Of a stretch of DNA of 64,000 nucleotides, positions 46,537 through 58,262 are shown piece by piece. The DNA is from Sclerodactyla briareus. Taxonomy: Eukaryota; Echinodermata; Holothuroidea; Dendrochirotida; Sclerodactylidae. The notes beneath the pieces are model-generated. The model had not been told where the DNA came from. It searched no databases and saw only the letters and a program-made list of their open reading frames with translations. The translations under genes and the position numbers were made by a program. Every line of letters begins with the position of its first letter. Position 1 is the first letter of the stretch. The stretch lies in the NCBI GenBank assembly GCA_026419785.1, contig JAODTK010001843.1:124001-188000 (forward strand). Direction: 5' to 3'.

Positions 46537-47131
46537 AGGATAAATGCAGGCTTGGACACAACGGAGGTTATAATGTGGAGAATGGAAAACTGTATCTATA
46601 GGTCCAAACCCCATTCAATACGATGTTCCTATGTTGAGTTATTGGCCTTCAAGTTTGTGACATTAAGCAGGAAAATTGGGGAGAGAGAGAGGACCCAATT
46701 GCGCAATAACGCATGACGTCACACATGGACAACACAGGAAATTATGTTATGTATTTGATTGTTTCATTTGTTGAATAAGTCAACATTCAGCAGAAGTTCT
46801 ATTGTCTTTCTCTCACCAAAGTAACCATCAACACCTACCAAGCCACTACAGCAATCCTCGCCCATAGAATAAATGCTTTTCGAAGTGAAATTAATGTTCG
46901 AATTTCAATAGAAAACAAAGAATGTTTGCAGGGTTGTGCAAGTATGACATAACTTATTAATGCATGATGGGATGCATTTCGATCTTGCGCAATACACATG
47001 CTTCACAATACACAAACTCCAAATGACTATAACTCCGTAACGGAAAGTCCTATGAACTTCCCGTTTGGACTGATGCCTTCAATTATTATCCAGCTATTAA
47101 ATTAGCTCCTGTATAAATCATCTCATCAGTT
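46537..47131. other. 595-bp segment present only in block copy 2
   Basis: Copy 1 passes from GGTTCACCCAACTTT directly to TTAATTATCTTACATC (3512-3530); copy 2 has 595 bp between these words. No inverted ends, tail or coding region were recognised. A TTTAATTATC word at its right edge could be part of a target site. Confidence 0.5.
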
Positions 47132-47149
47132 GCCCTTTAATTATCCTAC

Positions 47150-47440
47150 ATCTGTACATAGGAAAAAAATCAACTTACCGCCTATGCACGTTACATTATC
47201 TTCGGATAATAGGGTAGGATAGGATCATATAGAGGTTTACCCAGTCGGTAAAGCTCCGGACTGATGAGTTCGAATCCCGCAGGAGAACGATCAGTGGCTG
47301 GTTTAAATGAAACATTTCCGTCTCCAAGCTCTCTATCCAGGCGATAGTTGTGGACGTGTGAAGAACTTGAGTACAATCAACGCATTATTCAGTTAGCTGC
47401 TGCTAGTTGTTCTCCGGGATTATCGGAGTGTTTACCTAGA
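47150..47440 (+). mobile_element. tRNA-derived SINE-like element, block copy 2
   Basis: Paralog of 3590-3840, with CCAGTCGGTAAAGC (47241-47254) and GAGTTCGAATCCCGC (47266-47280) as A- and B-box-like words. Confidence 0.55.
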
Positions 47441-48849
47441 TCCTATAGTCAATGCATTTGAAAGCCACTATAGACACAACCTGCGACATGATTAGGGCTT
47501 CATATAGCACATATGATAGTTCCATGATAAAAAAATACAATTTTCTTAACTGTTCTGGACCGATGGGGCAAGTCAAAAGCAATTGCAAAGCCGTGTACAA
47601 CATCTAAGGGAGCTATAAGAGACTATATGCGGGAGGTGGGAGTGTTTGGCGTTCTCAGATACACCGAAAATGAGAGAACACGAAGAGGAAAGAAGAAATT
47701 GATGCTTATTAGCTGCCTCGTCAGGCTCATAATAACGTATGCCCAATGGCGATAAGGTTCAAAATGGAGAGGGTTATCTTAACCTAAAGGCTGAAAGGTG
47801 CGGGTCCCTCGTTTACTGACATGAGGTTACACACTCTGTATGCTAAGCATGGCATTATACGTCTACCGGGAAATCTAAAAATTGCTGGATTTGCATGAAA
47901 CATTGGTACAACACAGTGAACATAAGATAACTACTAGCTAATTTTCCAGAATAAGTGAGGTAACACAATGGAGTGGAAGTTAACTTTTTTGTTAGACCAA
48001 GAGGAGTCATGGTGTCTGTGGGGAGAATGGTACAGAGCCTCAGGGAAGGAGAGGAATAGTATTCTAATTGCTATAAATTAATTTAGATGACTGGAGTAGC
48101 CACCCTTTCAGGAGAAATTCTCAATAGGTGTCCCAACTTCACCAGAATAATACAGAATGGAGGCTAACATCTCCCCTATGTGTGACCTGGGTTTTTCCTC
48201 GGCCTCAATTGGACCACAAAACGTATAGTAGACAATTTGGAAAATAACACACGACACTCAACGAGAGGGAAATACTGAGAGGTTTCTGAAAGTTTAAAAA
48301 AAAACAAGCGAGAATGGTATATTAACAATATTTGATCACTACAAAATGTCAGAATTTTCATTCAAGGGAATTTGAATCAACCAGATTTACAACATATTAA
48401 ATGGCCGTTTCTTAAATATTAACAATTGAGATTAATTTACGCGACGCGTGCCGGCTTTCGATGTCATTCTTGACTGTGTGATCTCCTGGTATCGTCAACT
48501 AGATCCTGAAGTGGTGATATCCGGTGTTATATAGTGAATCTCGATGAACTCCTTTTTTTTTTTCCCGCACTGGAAGTTTGGTTACCCCAGAATCAACGGT
48601 TGCGCTAGTGGAATTCGAAACTTGCAAAAATCCACGCCATACACAGGCAATTGATACCCCAATCGGAAAACGAGCCAATCCTGCGGGTACGGCCTCCTCC
48701 ACGTCGAAATTTACTCTCGATATCGCCACGATGTTTCCTCACGTGTTCAAAAGTGGTGAGAAAATACCTAATTTATGACCCGGCAGAATCATAATATGGC
48801 TGGCGTTCGGTGATCAGTCTTATCGATGGAGTTTCCAGTCCAGTGCAGT

Positions 48850-49815
48850 AGTATTGTCAGCCTATGGTAAGTTACTTGTTGAAAAGGCTTGAAGGAGCTG
48901 GTTTCAAGTTTCTGAATCGGTGGGAAAAGATGTGTCAGTGAGTGGACTGGTGGGTGGGGGGGGGTTCCGTACCACATCCCTACACCCAAAGATTTCCCAT
49001 TCAGCGGGGGTGACCCCAAACTTAAGCCGGGTGAAGCCAAATTGAAGGCATGGAAGTACGAAATAACCTGTCTTCTGAAGGAGGGGCATAGGGCATATAG
49101 GAGGGAAGGTCCGACCCCTATGTGCGAAGGTCCCTTAAGGGGAGGCAGGGGAAATTGTTTAAGACTTGGGGTAGAGAGTAGTTATACCAAAATTGGAGGG
49201 TATCTATGATGTGTTGCAGGTTACTGGTCGAGACAAAATCATGATGAGGTCAGCTGAGCTTGAGTAAGAATGGAGCGCTGAGCCAACAAAGGCAAAAGAG
49301 AAAGAGGGTGGGCTACCGAGAGGGCAATAAATGAACTCTGAAAGTGATTTCTGAGCAGGGTCTCACCCGAGGAGAAACTGAAAAAATCACAAGTTAAATC
49401 GATCACGCCAGCACGTTTGTATTTTTGGAAGTGATGCAACTTGTCGGGCAGCAGCAGGCATGAACTTGCGGATCAGCGCGTTGTCAAAGACTATTCCAAG
49501 ATCGCAGCCCCCTTGCATGGCATTGACTGGGGGTGAGTCTGAAAGGCAAAAATCGGCAAGGCAAATGTTTAAAAGACACGGCTTGAATTGGTCTCCGAGA
49601 GTCAAGCGGCATTGATTGCTGGCTGAGCAGTGGGTTAGCTTTTGCTACCTTGGAGTCCGATCATTTTCGCTTGGCCCACTTTGTATCAACAGTCGCCCTG
49701 ATGTCAGTTGGTCAACCAGACAGGGCTGCATACACAAAGTTGGTTCAAAGCCAAATACTGTAATCATTATGTCATACGATCCCCCTGCTGGACAACAGCT
49801 CTCATGAACCAATCC
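48850..49815 (+). mobile_element. Ty3/Gypsy-type fossil, block copy 2 (gag-like and RT/RNase H-like parts)
   Basis: Broken remnant of the same element as at 8930-13345. The first part (48850-49480) matches the gag-like stretch ('KYEITCLLKEG' wording near 49050). The second (49490-49815) matches the RT/RNase H connection ('ALTGG' and 'LAHFVST' wording). The protease-like part and the nested GCGC repeat of copy 1 are not present here. No LTR was recognised. It looks old. Confidence 0.65.
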
Positions 49816-50450
49816 TGAACCTCTGATTTGGGTTCAGATTAATGATATCTGAACAGTAAATGAACCTATACTCTTGACCATCAAGGAAAAGCCTTGAAGA
49901 AGATCAGACGACAAAACTTTGCGCAATGGGAGAAATGTTTTTTTTATTAAAGTAATGAACAATATGTGACTTCATTTGTTTACAATGTTCGACCTTGAAA
50001 AAGACCTTCACTTTGTAAGCAGACACATACACAGGCCATAGCTAGTAAAAAAAAACGTCAGCCACTGCGCCTCATATAAAATATTTCATAACAGACACCC
50101 ACTGACTTCATTGCTGAAGTTAAGTGTAACCCAATACAAGCAAAGACTACGCCACCACCTGTCAGAAACTTCGCCGAATCCTCATAAATATTCACCCCAC
50201 TACACAAGAGATGTCCCTCCATCTCTTGAGTTAGATCCACACACACAACTAAACCAAGCAGAGAACAAAAAAATGCAGAAAACCACACGCCTCATATAAA
50301 TATAGCCTTCAAGGAAAAATGTCCTCATTTCTTGAAGTTAAGTATTTTTTTTTTTTAAAATACAAGCGAAGAATAACCAAATGTCAGAAACCGCCTCATA
50401 AACTATAGCCTTCACGAAAATGTCTCATGTTTCAGTATAAAACCATAGGC
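49816..50450. repeat. Shared tail with ~105-220-bp tandem units
   Basis: The first part matches 13346-13680. CGCCTCATATAAA..ATTTCATAACA at 50068 then recurs at 50288 and 50390 with AAATGTCCTCATTTCTTGAAGTTAAGT wording, forming a small degenerate array. Confidence 0.6.
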
Positions 50451-51428
50451 AAAAAAAGAGCAGACATAAGATATTCCTCCAGTCTACCTCCAGAAAGCAT
50501 TAGCGTTACGGATACCAATTCCAAAACATCGCCTGGCGGGTGTAACCGTAACATTTAACGTGGGAATCCCCACTTTCGATCATCAGAGAGTGTCATTGTT
50601 CGCCTTGTTTTTTTTTTCTTTACAGAAGGGGATTACGACTCAGGGGGAAATGGGAGGTTGGTTCCAATGCACAATCCATGCTACGAATAATGCACAAATC
50701 TGCAGGAAAAAATCGTTCTGTCAGAAAATTCAAAATGGCCGTTGAGTGGGGGTCCTATGAATGTTCTGGGGAATCCGTAGCTGGTACATCCGTGGACGAA
50801 CGAGAGGCGAGAGGCGGACTCATGCAGGTGGATTAAAAGATCAGAGAGATCAGATGCGGCATACTGGAGTTGATGCACGTGTACGTGATTAGAAGGACTT
50901 TTGTAACTGATACTTTCTCTGATCGATACACCAATGCCACCTGATTCAACAGTCTATGAGGGCGATCACGGACAAAATAAACTTTGTTTGCAAGCGTTGT
51001 GACGCATCGGATTCAAAGCTTGGCGAACACAACAGAGGAGAGATTTCGCTTAATCAAGCTGGAACAGAATGAAACATCTGACTGCACAGTTGACAGTCTC
51101 CGAATGATGAACTTACGAATTCTCCAGGGATTGCGTATGGGAAAGTTGACGGATCTGGCATGTGTCAATGTGACAAAGGACATTTAATAACTATCCAGGG
51201 TGACGCCAAGTCCTGAGGCATTTGGATGGTTCGATACTAGTGGTACCGAGGAGTATGGTGAGGGTACATCCAGGGAATGAATACGAAGAATGGCGGTGTA
51301 GCGGGGACAAAAAAGAAGTCAGGTATGGTATCCATATGACGGAAAAATGTCATTCTCAACCTTACGTGAGCAGTGTACAATGTGAATTGTGTCGGCAGAC
51401 CGCATGTGTTCGCCGAGTTGATTCCTAG
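50451..51428. other. Unassigned DNA
   Basis: No recognised gene or repeat. Frames of 61-68 codons at 50560-50745, 50984-51187 and 51222-51428 show no domain. Confidence 0.4.
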
Positions 51429-51429
51429 A

Positions 51430-51840
51430 TGCATATTGGATCATTTAGGGGTAACAACAGCCTTCTCAATCAACTGGCTCAAAATGGCAAATTGGCGACA
51501 AGCCTGTATTTGGTAAAATCATCACAATCGAGTCCGGATTTCTTGATCACAGGGGTAAGAGTGATTTTTTTAAGGCAACCATGGCAAATACCAGAAGATA
51601 GAGAGAGACTGATCAATTGAGTCAAATTTGGTAACACAGTAAGTAAGTTCTCTTTAATCAACCATGTGGGCCACGGATCTAACATGCAGGCTTTGTTCGG
51701 CATTTGCAGGATAGGCCTACGAATATCGTCCACAGGGAAGCAACTGGAATTTCGTCAATTCAGTGACTTTGACGCAAGACCAGCAATCTCTTCCTCAGTA
51801 TTAGTGTATGAAAAAATGAATTGGGGTTTGCGTCATCCAT
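51430..51840 (-). mobile_element. CR1-like LINE A, RT fragment (third copy)
   Basis: This is the best-preserved copy of LINE A. The minus frame 51733-51479 is open for 84 codons and reads 'NKACMLDPWPTWLIKENL', 'LTVLPNLTQLISLSLSSG', 'CLKKITLTPVIKKSGLD' and 'YRLVANLPF', the region between endonuclease and RT motif A of CR1-type LINEs. It stops at about 51430 before motif A, although LINEs usually lose their 5' end and not their 3' end. The same segment is at 18350-19060 and 19785-20480. Confidence 0.85.
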
Positions 51841-53600
51841 AGAATTATTAGCATTGTTGTAGAATTGATCTTTCCTGCTAGTTGATTGGCAAAGATTGAC
51901 ACAACTTAGTCCTAGAAAACTAGAATCTACTGAGCCGTTGTTTGGAAGAGTAAAAGTATCTGGTAGACGGTTTTTACATTTACCTCATCCACGAAATAAT
52001 CATTAATAATTTTTCACGTCCCCTAATATCGTATTGATTATCGTCAAATTTGTCACGATGGTAATTTCGCTTCGCCATTCGAAGAACGTGATTTCAATTT
52101 GTTACGAAACTTAAGAGGTAAGTTGCTTCCGCTCATATGTTGGATTCTTTAAGTACTCTTTATATAGTTTATTCTTTGTCCAGACAACTATCAATGCAAC
52201 TGCGTCTGAGAGAGGTTAATACATTGGAACATTGCACTGATTTCCTTGTAACTGTCATGCAAGCAGATTGAACTCACAACCTAAGCATTACAAAAAGGTC
52301 TTTGCAGAGCATAAACTATTCTGTCTACAAGCTTTCACATCAATTATTGTCGATATACTCTTTCCAACCAAAGTCCGGCACTCAGAGTGTAATCTATCCC
52401 TTTGTCCAGTCCCTTTCCTAGTAGGACCCTACTCTGCATGAACGTTCTGATGTCCAGCACAGAAAGCAATAATTTACGACTCTTTTGGTGCCAATAGGAC
52501 GGCCGCCTGGATGCCAAAAGGGATGGGGCGGCTGAGGAGGGGGGGGGGGGCGCCTCATAATGCTCTGACACAGACCCTCACAGTACGCCTGGATGAAGAG
52601 AAGAGAAAGGGTGTCCTCTTCTCGGCACGGAAGCGATAGAAGTGGTTCAAGGAGCAATTGACTCCACTGGTAATACACTTTTCACTGCCCTCAAAGGTTC
52701 AGTAAGAATCGAGGGTAGCCCTGTGACTACGTGGTTTTTATTACATACGCAGACTCCCAGTAATAAAAATAAAATTGCTTTGTCTTCAGATGGAGAAGCC
52801 CTTATTTATGGTTCAATTCATTCTCACTAAGGCCGAAATCCCCTGAGCATTTTACGCAGTGGGAAGTCCGGATTCCCTACACGAGAGTGGGCCTGGGTTC
52901 CCTGACAGGACGGGGTATCTAGGGGGAAGTTCACGTTCCTTGACAGGAGGGTCCAAAATCTCAGACTACTGTTCAGCAGTTTTGCACTGCATTTCCATAT
53001 ATTTATTTCTCCCCTTTCTCCAATGTTCGCTGATTATGGGGAGGGGTATGTGCCCCACCCCCACCAGTACTGGGACCACCCCTGGAATACATGTGTAAGA
53101 TTGAAATATGGAGTATCAAATCAGCTCAAGGTGTATAGTGTAAACGGCTGAATGCCTATTCCAGTCCTGCCATGGGCCCTGGTCGGCGATCACAGGGGGA
53201 GTGGGGGTGGGGGGGGGGGTGGGGGAATGCCCCCATAACACATATTTCTAATAAGATTGCCTACATTTTATGTTAAGAGGGCCAAAATGCCAAAAAAAAT
53301 CGCGCAATGCACAATTAATTTGTAAAATTGATTCCGGCGAATATGTTTTCCCCCTCCTTGTCATTTACAAGTGCAGTGAACATATGGGAAGGCCACGAGG
53401 AGAATTGAGTTCGGGACACGATTCATGCCCCCCTCCCTCTCACCAATGCTCGAATCCCATCTGCCATTTTCCTAAAATTGAACATAACCAATGTCTAGAG
53501 TTTTGTTCTACTTCTATTCCTTATTGTTTAAATAACAGACGGGCTTTGCCAGCCCGATGTGCTGCATCTCGATAAATCAGAATGTAATGCATTCATACTC
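51841..53600. other. Unassigned DNA
   Basis: About 40 bp at 52548-52588 (GCGCCTCATAATGC..CACAGACCCTCACAGTACGC) matches 19023-19064 in the left inverted arm. G-runs lie at 52540-52551 and 53202-53224. No gene recognised. Confidence 0.45.
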
Positions 53601-53825
53601 GCGATGAAAGGTTAATGTGTGCTATCTTTTTTAATCTCGATTTGTTTTTGCCGCATTGACCTAACAAAAAAAGGCTATGCTTTTTTAGCAGGTTTTACGG
53701 CTTCGACCTCAGATGTCCGTACACCAGACCCTAAAACATGGAGATGTACGCGATATGGTCACCTACAAAACAAGTATGAGGAGTCTGCTGCAGCTTTGTC
53801 ACTGCTGATCGTGTTTACAAGACTT

Positions 53826-53851
53826 TAACCTCAGGTGACCTGAGGTGACCT
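53826..53851 (-). promoter_or_regulatory. AGGTCA direct repeats spaced by four (DR4-like), first cluster
   Basis: On minus: AGGTCA CCTC AGGTCA CCTG AGGTTA, three half-sites 10 bp apart. DR4 is the arrangement bound by thyroid-hormone-receptor and LXR-type nuclear receptors. It may equally be a 10-bp simple repeat. No promoter or gene was recognised nearby. Confidence 0.45.
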
Positions 53852-53962
53852 TTCATCGACGGGATGATGTACTCTCCATGCCAACCTACATACTAGCGAG
53901 TAGCCTATAAGACTCTGCACTTTTTGCATCAACTAGTTATGGTTTACAAGGTTGTTAGTCTT

Positions 53963-53988
53963 TGACCTCTGTTGACCTCAGATGACCT
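53963..53988 (-). promoter_or_regulatory. AGGTCA direct repeats spaced by four (DR4-like), second cluster
   Basis: On minus: AGGTCA TCTG AGGTCA ACAG AGGTCA, three perfect half-sites with different spacers. The change of spacer bases while half-sites stay intact is of interest. Confidence 0.5.
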
Positions 53989-54138
53989 CAGGCCGGATTA
54001 CCCAGATAGGGTCACGACCCAACGATGAATCCTCCCGTTGCATTCCACAGCAATCGGTTTACAAACCTAAATATATTATTCTCACTGAGCTTTGGGAAAA
54101 TCTAACAGACCCTTACAATTGTGGAAATAATGCCAATT

Positions 54139-54271
54139 ATGCAAATAAGACACACTCTTCACCTTCAGTGACCCCAAATTTACCCTCACGATTCTCAGAA
54201 CTATGGACAGACCTCATCTACCAATTTTATGCAAATCAGATGAACTTTAGAAATACTTGCATTATGCAAAT
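54139..54271 (+). promoter_or_regulatory. Three perfect ATGCAAAT octamers
   Basis: The POU-factor octamer ATGCAAAT is at 54139-54146, 54229-54236 and 54264-54271. They may be regulatory sites or remains of an AT-rich repeat; each sits in related TTATGCAAATMAG wording. Confidence 0.4.
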
Positions 54272-54299
54272 CAGTTGACATAAAATGACCCCAGTACCC

Positions 54300-57200
54300 T
54301 CGACTTCACGTTTAAATTCATCAGGACTGATACTGGACCCTATTCAACAAGTTTCTGGGGAATAAAATATTCACTTTAATTATTTCGCGTGACACTGACT
54401 CCACCGTTAAATTCTTCGGAACTGATAGTGGCCCTACTCACAGTTTCGGAAACATATAGCCCTTTTTCACATTGTATATAATAGCCTAATTTGGCTGGAA
54501 ATCGTGTCAGGTTCGTGTTCATTCCATAGTTTCCACACACCGAGCTTCATAACCAACGCATCTTCCGATCATGAGATATCTTGAAACACTCTTTCGTTCC
54601 AATTTTCACTGATGAACTGAGTTTGGTCATCTAGGCCGAAAACAATATGGCCTGCGAATCTGCAATGACAACCTTCACATTGCCCTTTCCACAACATTTC
54701 TGCATATAGTAGTCACTGTTCATAAGATATTCCGACAGACATCAAATAAAACACTTGATGAATAAATATGATTGTCCACAATCTCTTCAATTAAAACCCT
54801 ATTCAAAGCGCGATTTTAATCAGCGCGCAGTTTTAATCCCTAAAATCAGATAGCCCTGCACTACAAAGCAGAAAATCCATGCAGTACTACTATATGCTAA
54901 CCATCACGTAGCTCACCTTTGCACTGAATTTTACTGTTACGCACATGCTTTTGTCTGAAATTGTTCTTCTGCTAGCCTGCGGCAGCTACAAGCCTTTTGT
55001 CCTGTCAAAATTGATCATTCCGAATTTTTTTTTTTCAAGGTCAATGCTTCAACAGGTCAGCACAAACGTTGCTTATGATTACCATGGAATTTGACAGAAA
55101 TGAGGCCTAGCCCGTTTTCCCTCTTCTCAAAACTTGAATGGTCACCGTCTGGGGTTTTGGCTGAACGCTAAGACTAAATTGTTAGCAGTGAAAATTACTG
55201 ACCAGCCTGAGCCCCATCTTAACTAGACATCGCCTGGCGTGTAAACCGCCACATGTATATCCCACTTTTGAACAATGGATAGCGAGGATGTAACTGGAAT
55301 TTATATATAAGGAAGACGACATCAAATAATCTACAAATAATCGCTTGAGTCCGACGAAGTTTGAAAGAAACATTTCACAAGCCTTGTCCGCTGTGACCGT
55401 GAAATCATCACCAACCTCAATGACTTCAAATTTGCCCAACCTGTTGTTCAGGATCAATTGTGGTCCACATTCCCCAGGTTTCGTTAAAGATTGACAAATT
55501 TAAAAAATCGCGTGATTTATGCAAATTTTGAAACCTCCTGTGACCCTTGGAATGGAACTTCATGTTGTTCTCGGAATAACAACATTCCACATCCACCGCG
55601 TTGTGTTCAAATCTAACGAAGTTAAAAAAAATTGAGAAGAAAAGTGTAAATCGGACTAACTCTAACTAATCGGACTACTGCCTTTCCGCGAAAAACCCCA
55701 CACCTTTGACGCCTTTGACCAACTTTTTTCCCCACCCACCAGTTTCGTGTAAATCGATGAACTCGATATTTTTCGTGTAAAACCTACAAGAAGAGGCAGC
55801 AGGACATTCGTGATGCCTACTTTTCGAACTCATCCGAGATTTTCACATGTGACCAGTTTCAGATCGATAAATCACAATAGAATAAGCGTTTAATAATTAT
55901 TGCGCTAACGGTTAGAGTTCCAGTGGAGACGGCGGCGGCACCCCCAAAAACTATATATCCCCGAACGCTTCATGTTTGGTGGATATATAAGCTTTGTATA
56001 AAGCGTTTGAGCCGACGGGCGAAATGCCGAAATCCAGAAGCCAGAGAGGTCTGGGTTAGCCTACACCGACTGCGTGTTTCTTAGGAGCCTGGACAACCCG
56101 CAACTTCTATTGATCCGATAATCTACTCAGAAAGTTCTAAAATCATTTGGCGGTTCAAAACATTACTGGACCTTCCCCAGAGAAGTAAAAGAAAACGAAA
56201 ATCGAACTTGCCTGCGGCGCAAAGAAATGAACCCGGTCTTCCACGGAGGTAAAGAACGGCACTAAACACTACAGCTGTTTTTGGGACACAAGCCAGGTGG
56301 TACATAAGTTTAGTGCATTTGTCACCCTGAGTATTGGTAGGCCGGTATTGGGTCGGAAACATAACTTTGATCCGTTGGAAGATTTCAAACGCTTGTGGCA
56401 TCTTTAATAGAATATTATGGGCATTGGGATCCTACGGATTATTCTACTTGCAATTGTTCAATTTCCGTGAGGCAACTAAGGCCCGGGCCAAACTTTAACA
56501 AAGGCTAGCGCTGTCACCCGTGATGGTTTTTCTTGTGGTAAATCCAAGATTTTGTAGCAAGGACCAATATATTACAAAATACACCACAACTGAGTGCGAA
56601 AGAAAATCTTGTTCTTTTGAGATTTTTTCATTATTAATATCAAGGCCGCTGTTTTTTTTAAGCTGACACTACTCAAGGTGGAAAAATTAGATTGACTACA
56701 TCGTCCCGCTAATTGCACAGCTCCCATTGCCACATCTTGGCTGTTAGACTTGGCTTTTAGATTCTCACACAAAACTTTTCGAAATAGCGACGTTATGCAA
56801 ACGATGGTGGGGAAATGGGCTGGGAGATTGTAAACACCGTTTATTACCAGTAGTGGCAATATCACTTTGCCACTCACACCGTGTTTTAGCGGATAATTCC
56901 CAAACTCGAGTGGCAACCCCTTTCACAGCAAGCCGTTTTATCAGCTGATTCTTGAGATTAGACCTGTCCCACATAGGTTTGGCAGTTTGGAGGAATTTTG
57001 TTAATTTTCTTATTACATTCACAGGCGCAAATATCTCCAATTATAATGAAAAGTTATGACTTCGAAAATTGGCCTAAATAGTTCCTAGACAATTTTTCCT
57101 AATCCCGTTCAATGCGACCACTGAAACGTTTACAACATGTTAACATGAAGCGACGGGCGTGATCTACATTTTGCTGAGACGGCTACAAACAAGCGATTCC

Positions 57201-57599
57201 ATCGCTATGGCAACGGAAGAAAACAGGCAGGGATCGTGCACATCAGTAGCAGAGTTTTACGTGTTGAATGTTTGGCACTATATAGGCGCAGAGTCGGGCA
57301 AACAATTCTGGAGACATGGAGGAAAGTTCAGACAATTTTTTTGAACAGAAACATATTTGGAAAAATTACAAAATGTTCTGCTCATTGACTCGATTTGCCA
57401 AATCAAACATGCCCGAGAAATGCACGCATTTTCCCCGACAGGGATGTTCCAAACAATTGCAAGATGCGGGCACCTCTAACCGCATTGGCAGGTACTTATG
57501 GGCAGCGGAAGACCTCTAAAAATAGGAAGTATGGTAAGATGAAGCCCGCGATGAAAAATTGTAAAGGATAAACGTTGATCATTTCCAGAAAGTTAATGT
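54300..57599. other. Unassigned DNA
   Basis: No gene recognised. Minus frames at 55182-55457 (91 codons), 56123-56401 (92), 56572-56916 (114) and 56765-57040 (91) have no certain domain. The last reads 'LQTAKPMWDRSNLKNQLIKR', faintly like a MADF/Myb-SANT-type domain but without the expected later tryptophans. GGATATATAAGC near 55980 is TATA-box-like with nothing to support a promoter. Confidence 0.35.
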
Positions 57600-58262
57600 C
57601 AATTCTAATACTGCTCATAGAGCCCGGAAGTGCGCTCTCTGTAATCTGGGGGGTCTGTAGACGGACAATTTTCTGTACGCTAATGTGTCACTGATGGATC
57701 CGCGAATTGTAATGAATAAACATTTAGCTTATCCGTTTTCTTCAAGAATAGTTTATGAAATAAAACTCGCCATATTATTGTTTCCTTTTAGTAGTACTGC
57801 TTTACTGCATACTACCCCTTGAAACCGCCATTTCCCCGCAATCTGGCCGGTCTGTGAAACAAAAAAAATACTTGTATTCTAAACGTCAACCGATGTGGCC
57901 TGAATTGGAAGGAATGAACATCGACGGTTCTTTAAGAACATTCCTTGAAATAAACATTTCGGACATTTATTGACATTTCAAGGGAAGTGTCTATTTCTTG
58001 CAATCTGGGGGAACCGTGAATGAGAAATGTTCTTGTGCGCTACGCCTCTTAACCGATGGAGACCCGGAATTGTATGAATGGAAAAAAACAGTCATTCAGT
58101 TCTTCAAGAATGTTTCTTGAAGTTCAATTCAGAAATTCCAGGCCAATTTCAGGTATGTCGCTTAATGCCATACGGCCCAGAAAGTGCTGTTATGCAATAC
58201 GGGGAAGGTCTGTGTTAAAACGAAAAAATATCCTTGCGCTATGCGCCAACCGCTAGTGCGCT
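57600..58262. repeat. Tandem repeat of ~160-200 bp, four degenerate units
   Basis: The anchor GCAATCTGGGGG.TCTGTGAA recurs at about 57638, 57838, 57999 and 58192. Each is followed by AAATRTTCTTGTGCGCTA.GC.. and CAACCGATG, then GGAATTGTATGAATG and TTCTTCAAGAA..TTTCTTGAAATAAAC. Confidence 0.75.

Larger units (their letters stand above)
43061..50450 (+). repeat. Segmental duplication, block copy 2
   Basis: Colinear with 1-13960 in the same orientation: CAAATATGCCCAA at 43069 corresponds to position 8, TCACGAAAGCAAGTTCAAAGACAG at 45830 to 2820, GGTAGGATAGGATCATATAGAGG at 47214 to 3630, and CACTTTGTATCAACAGTCGCC at 49677 to 13225. Shared junctions between unrelated repeats (LINE to satellite to second LINE to SINE to gag) show common descent and not independent insertion. 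Confidence 0.85.

Noticed and set aside
55970-56000. TATA-box promoter near GGATATATAAGC
   Set aside because: No downstream gene or initiator; AT-rich words are common here.
56765-57040. Possible MADF/Myb-SANT domain that could partner the Harbinger transposase
   Set aside because: Only a short 'MWDRSNLKN' resemblance; the later conserved tryptophans are missing and a longer frame overlaps it.
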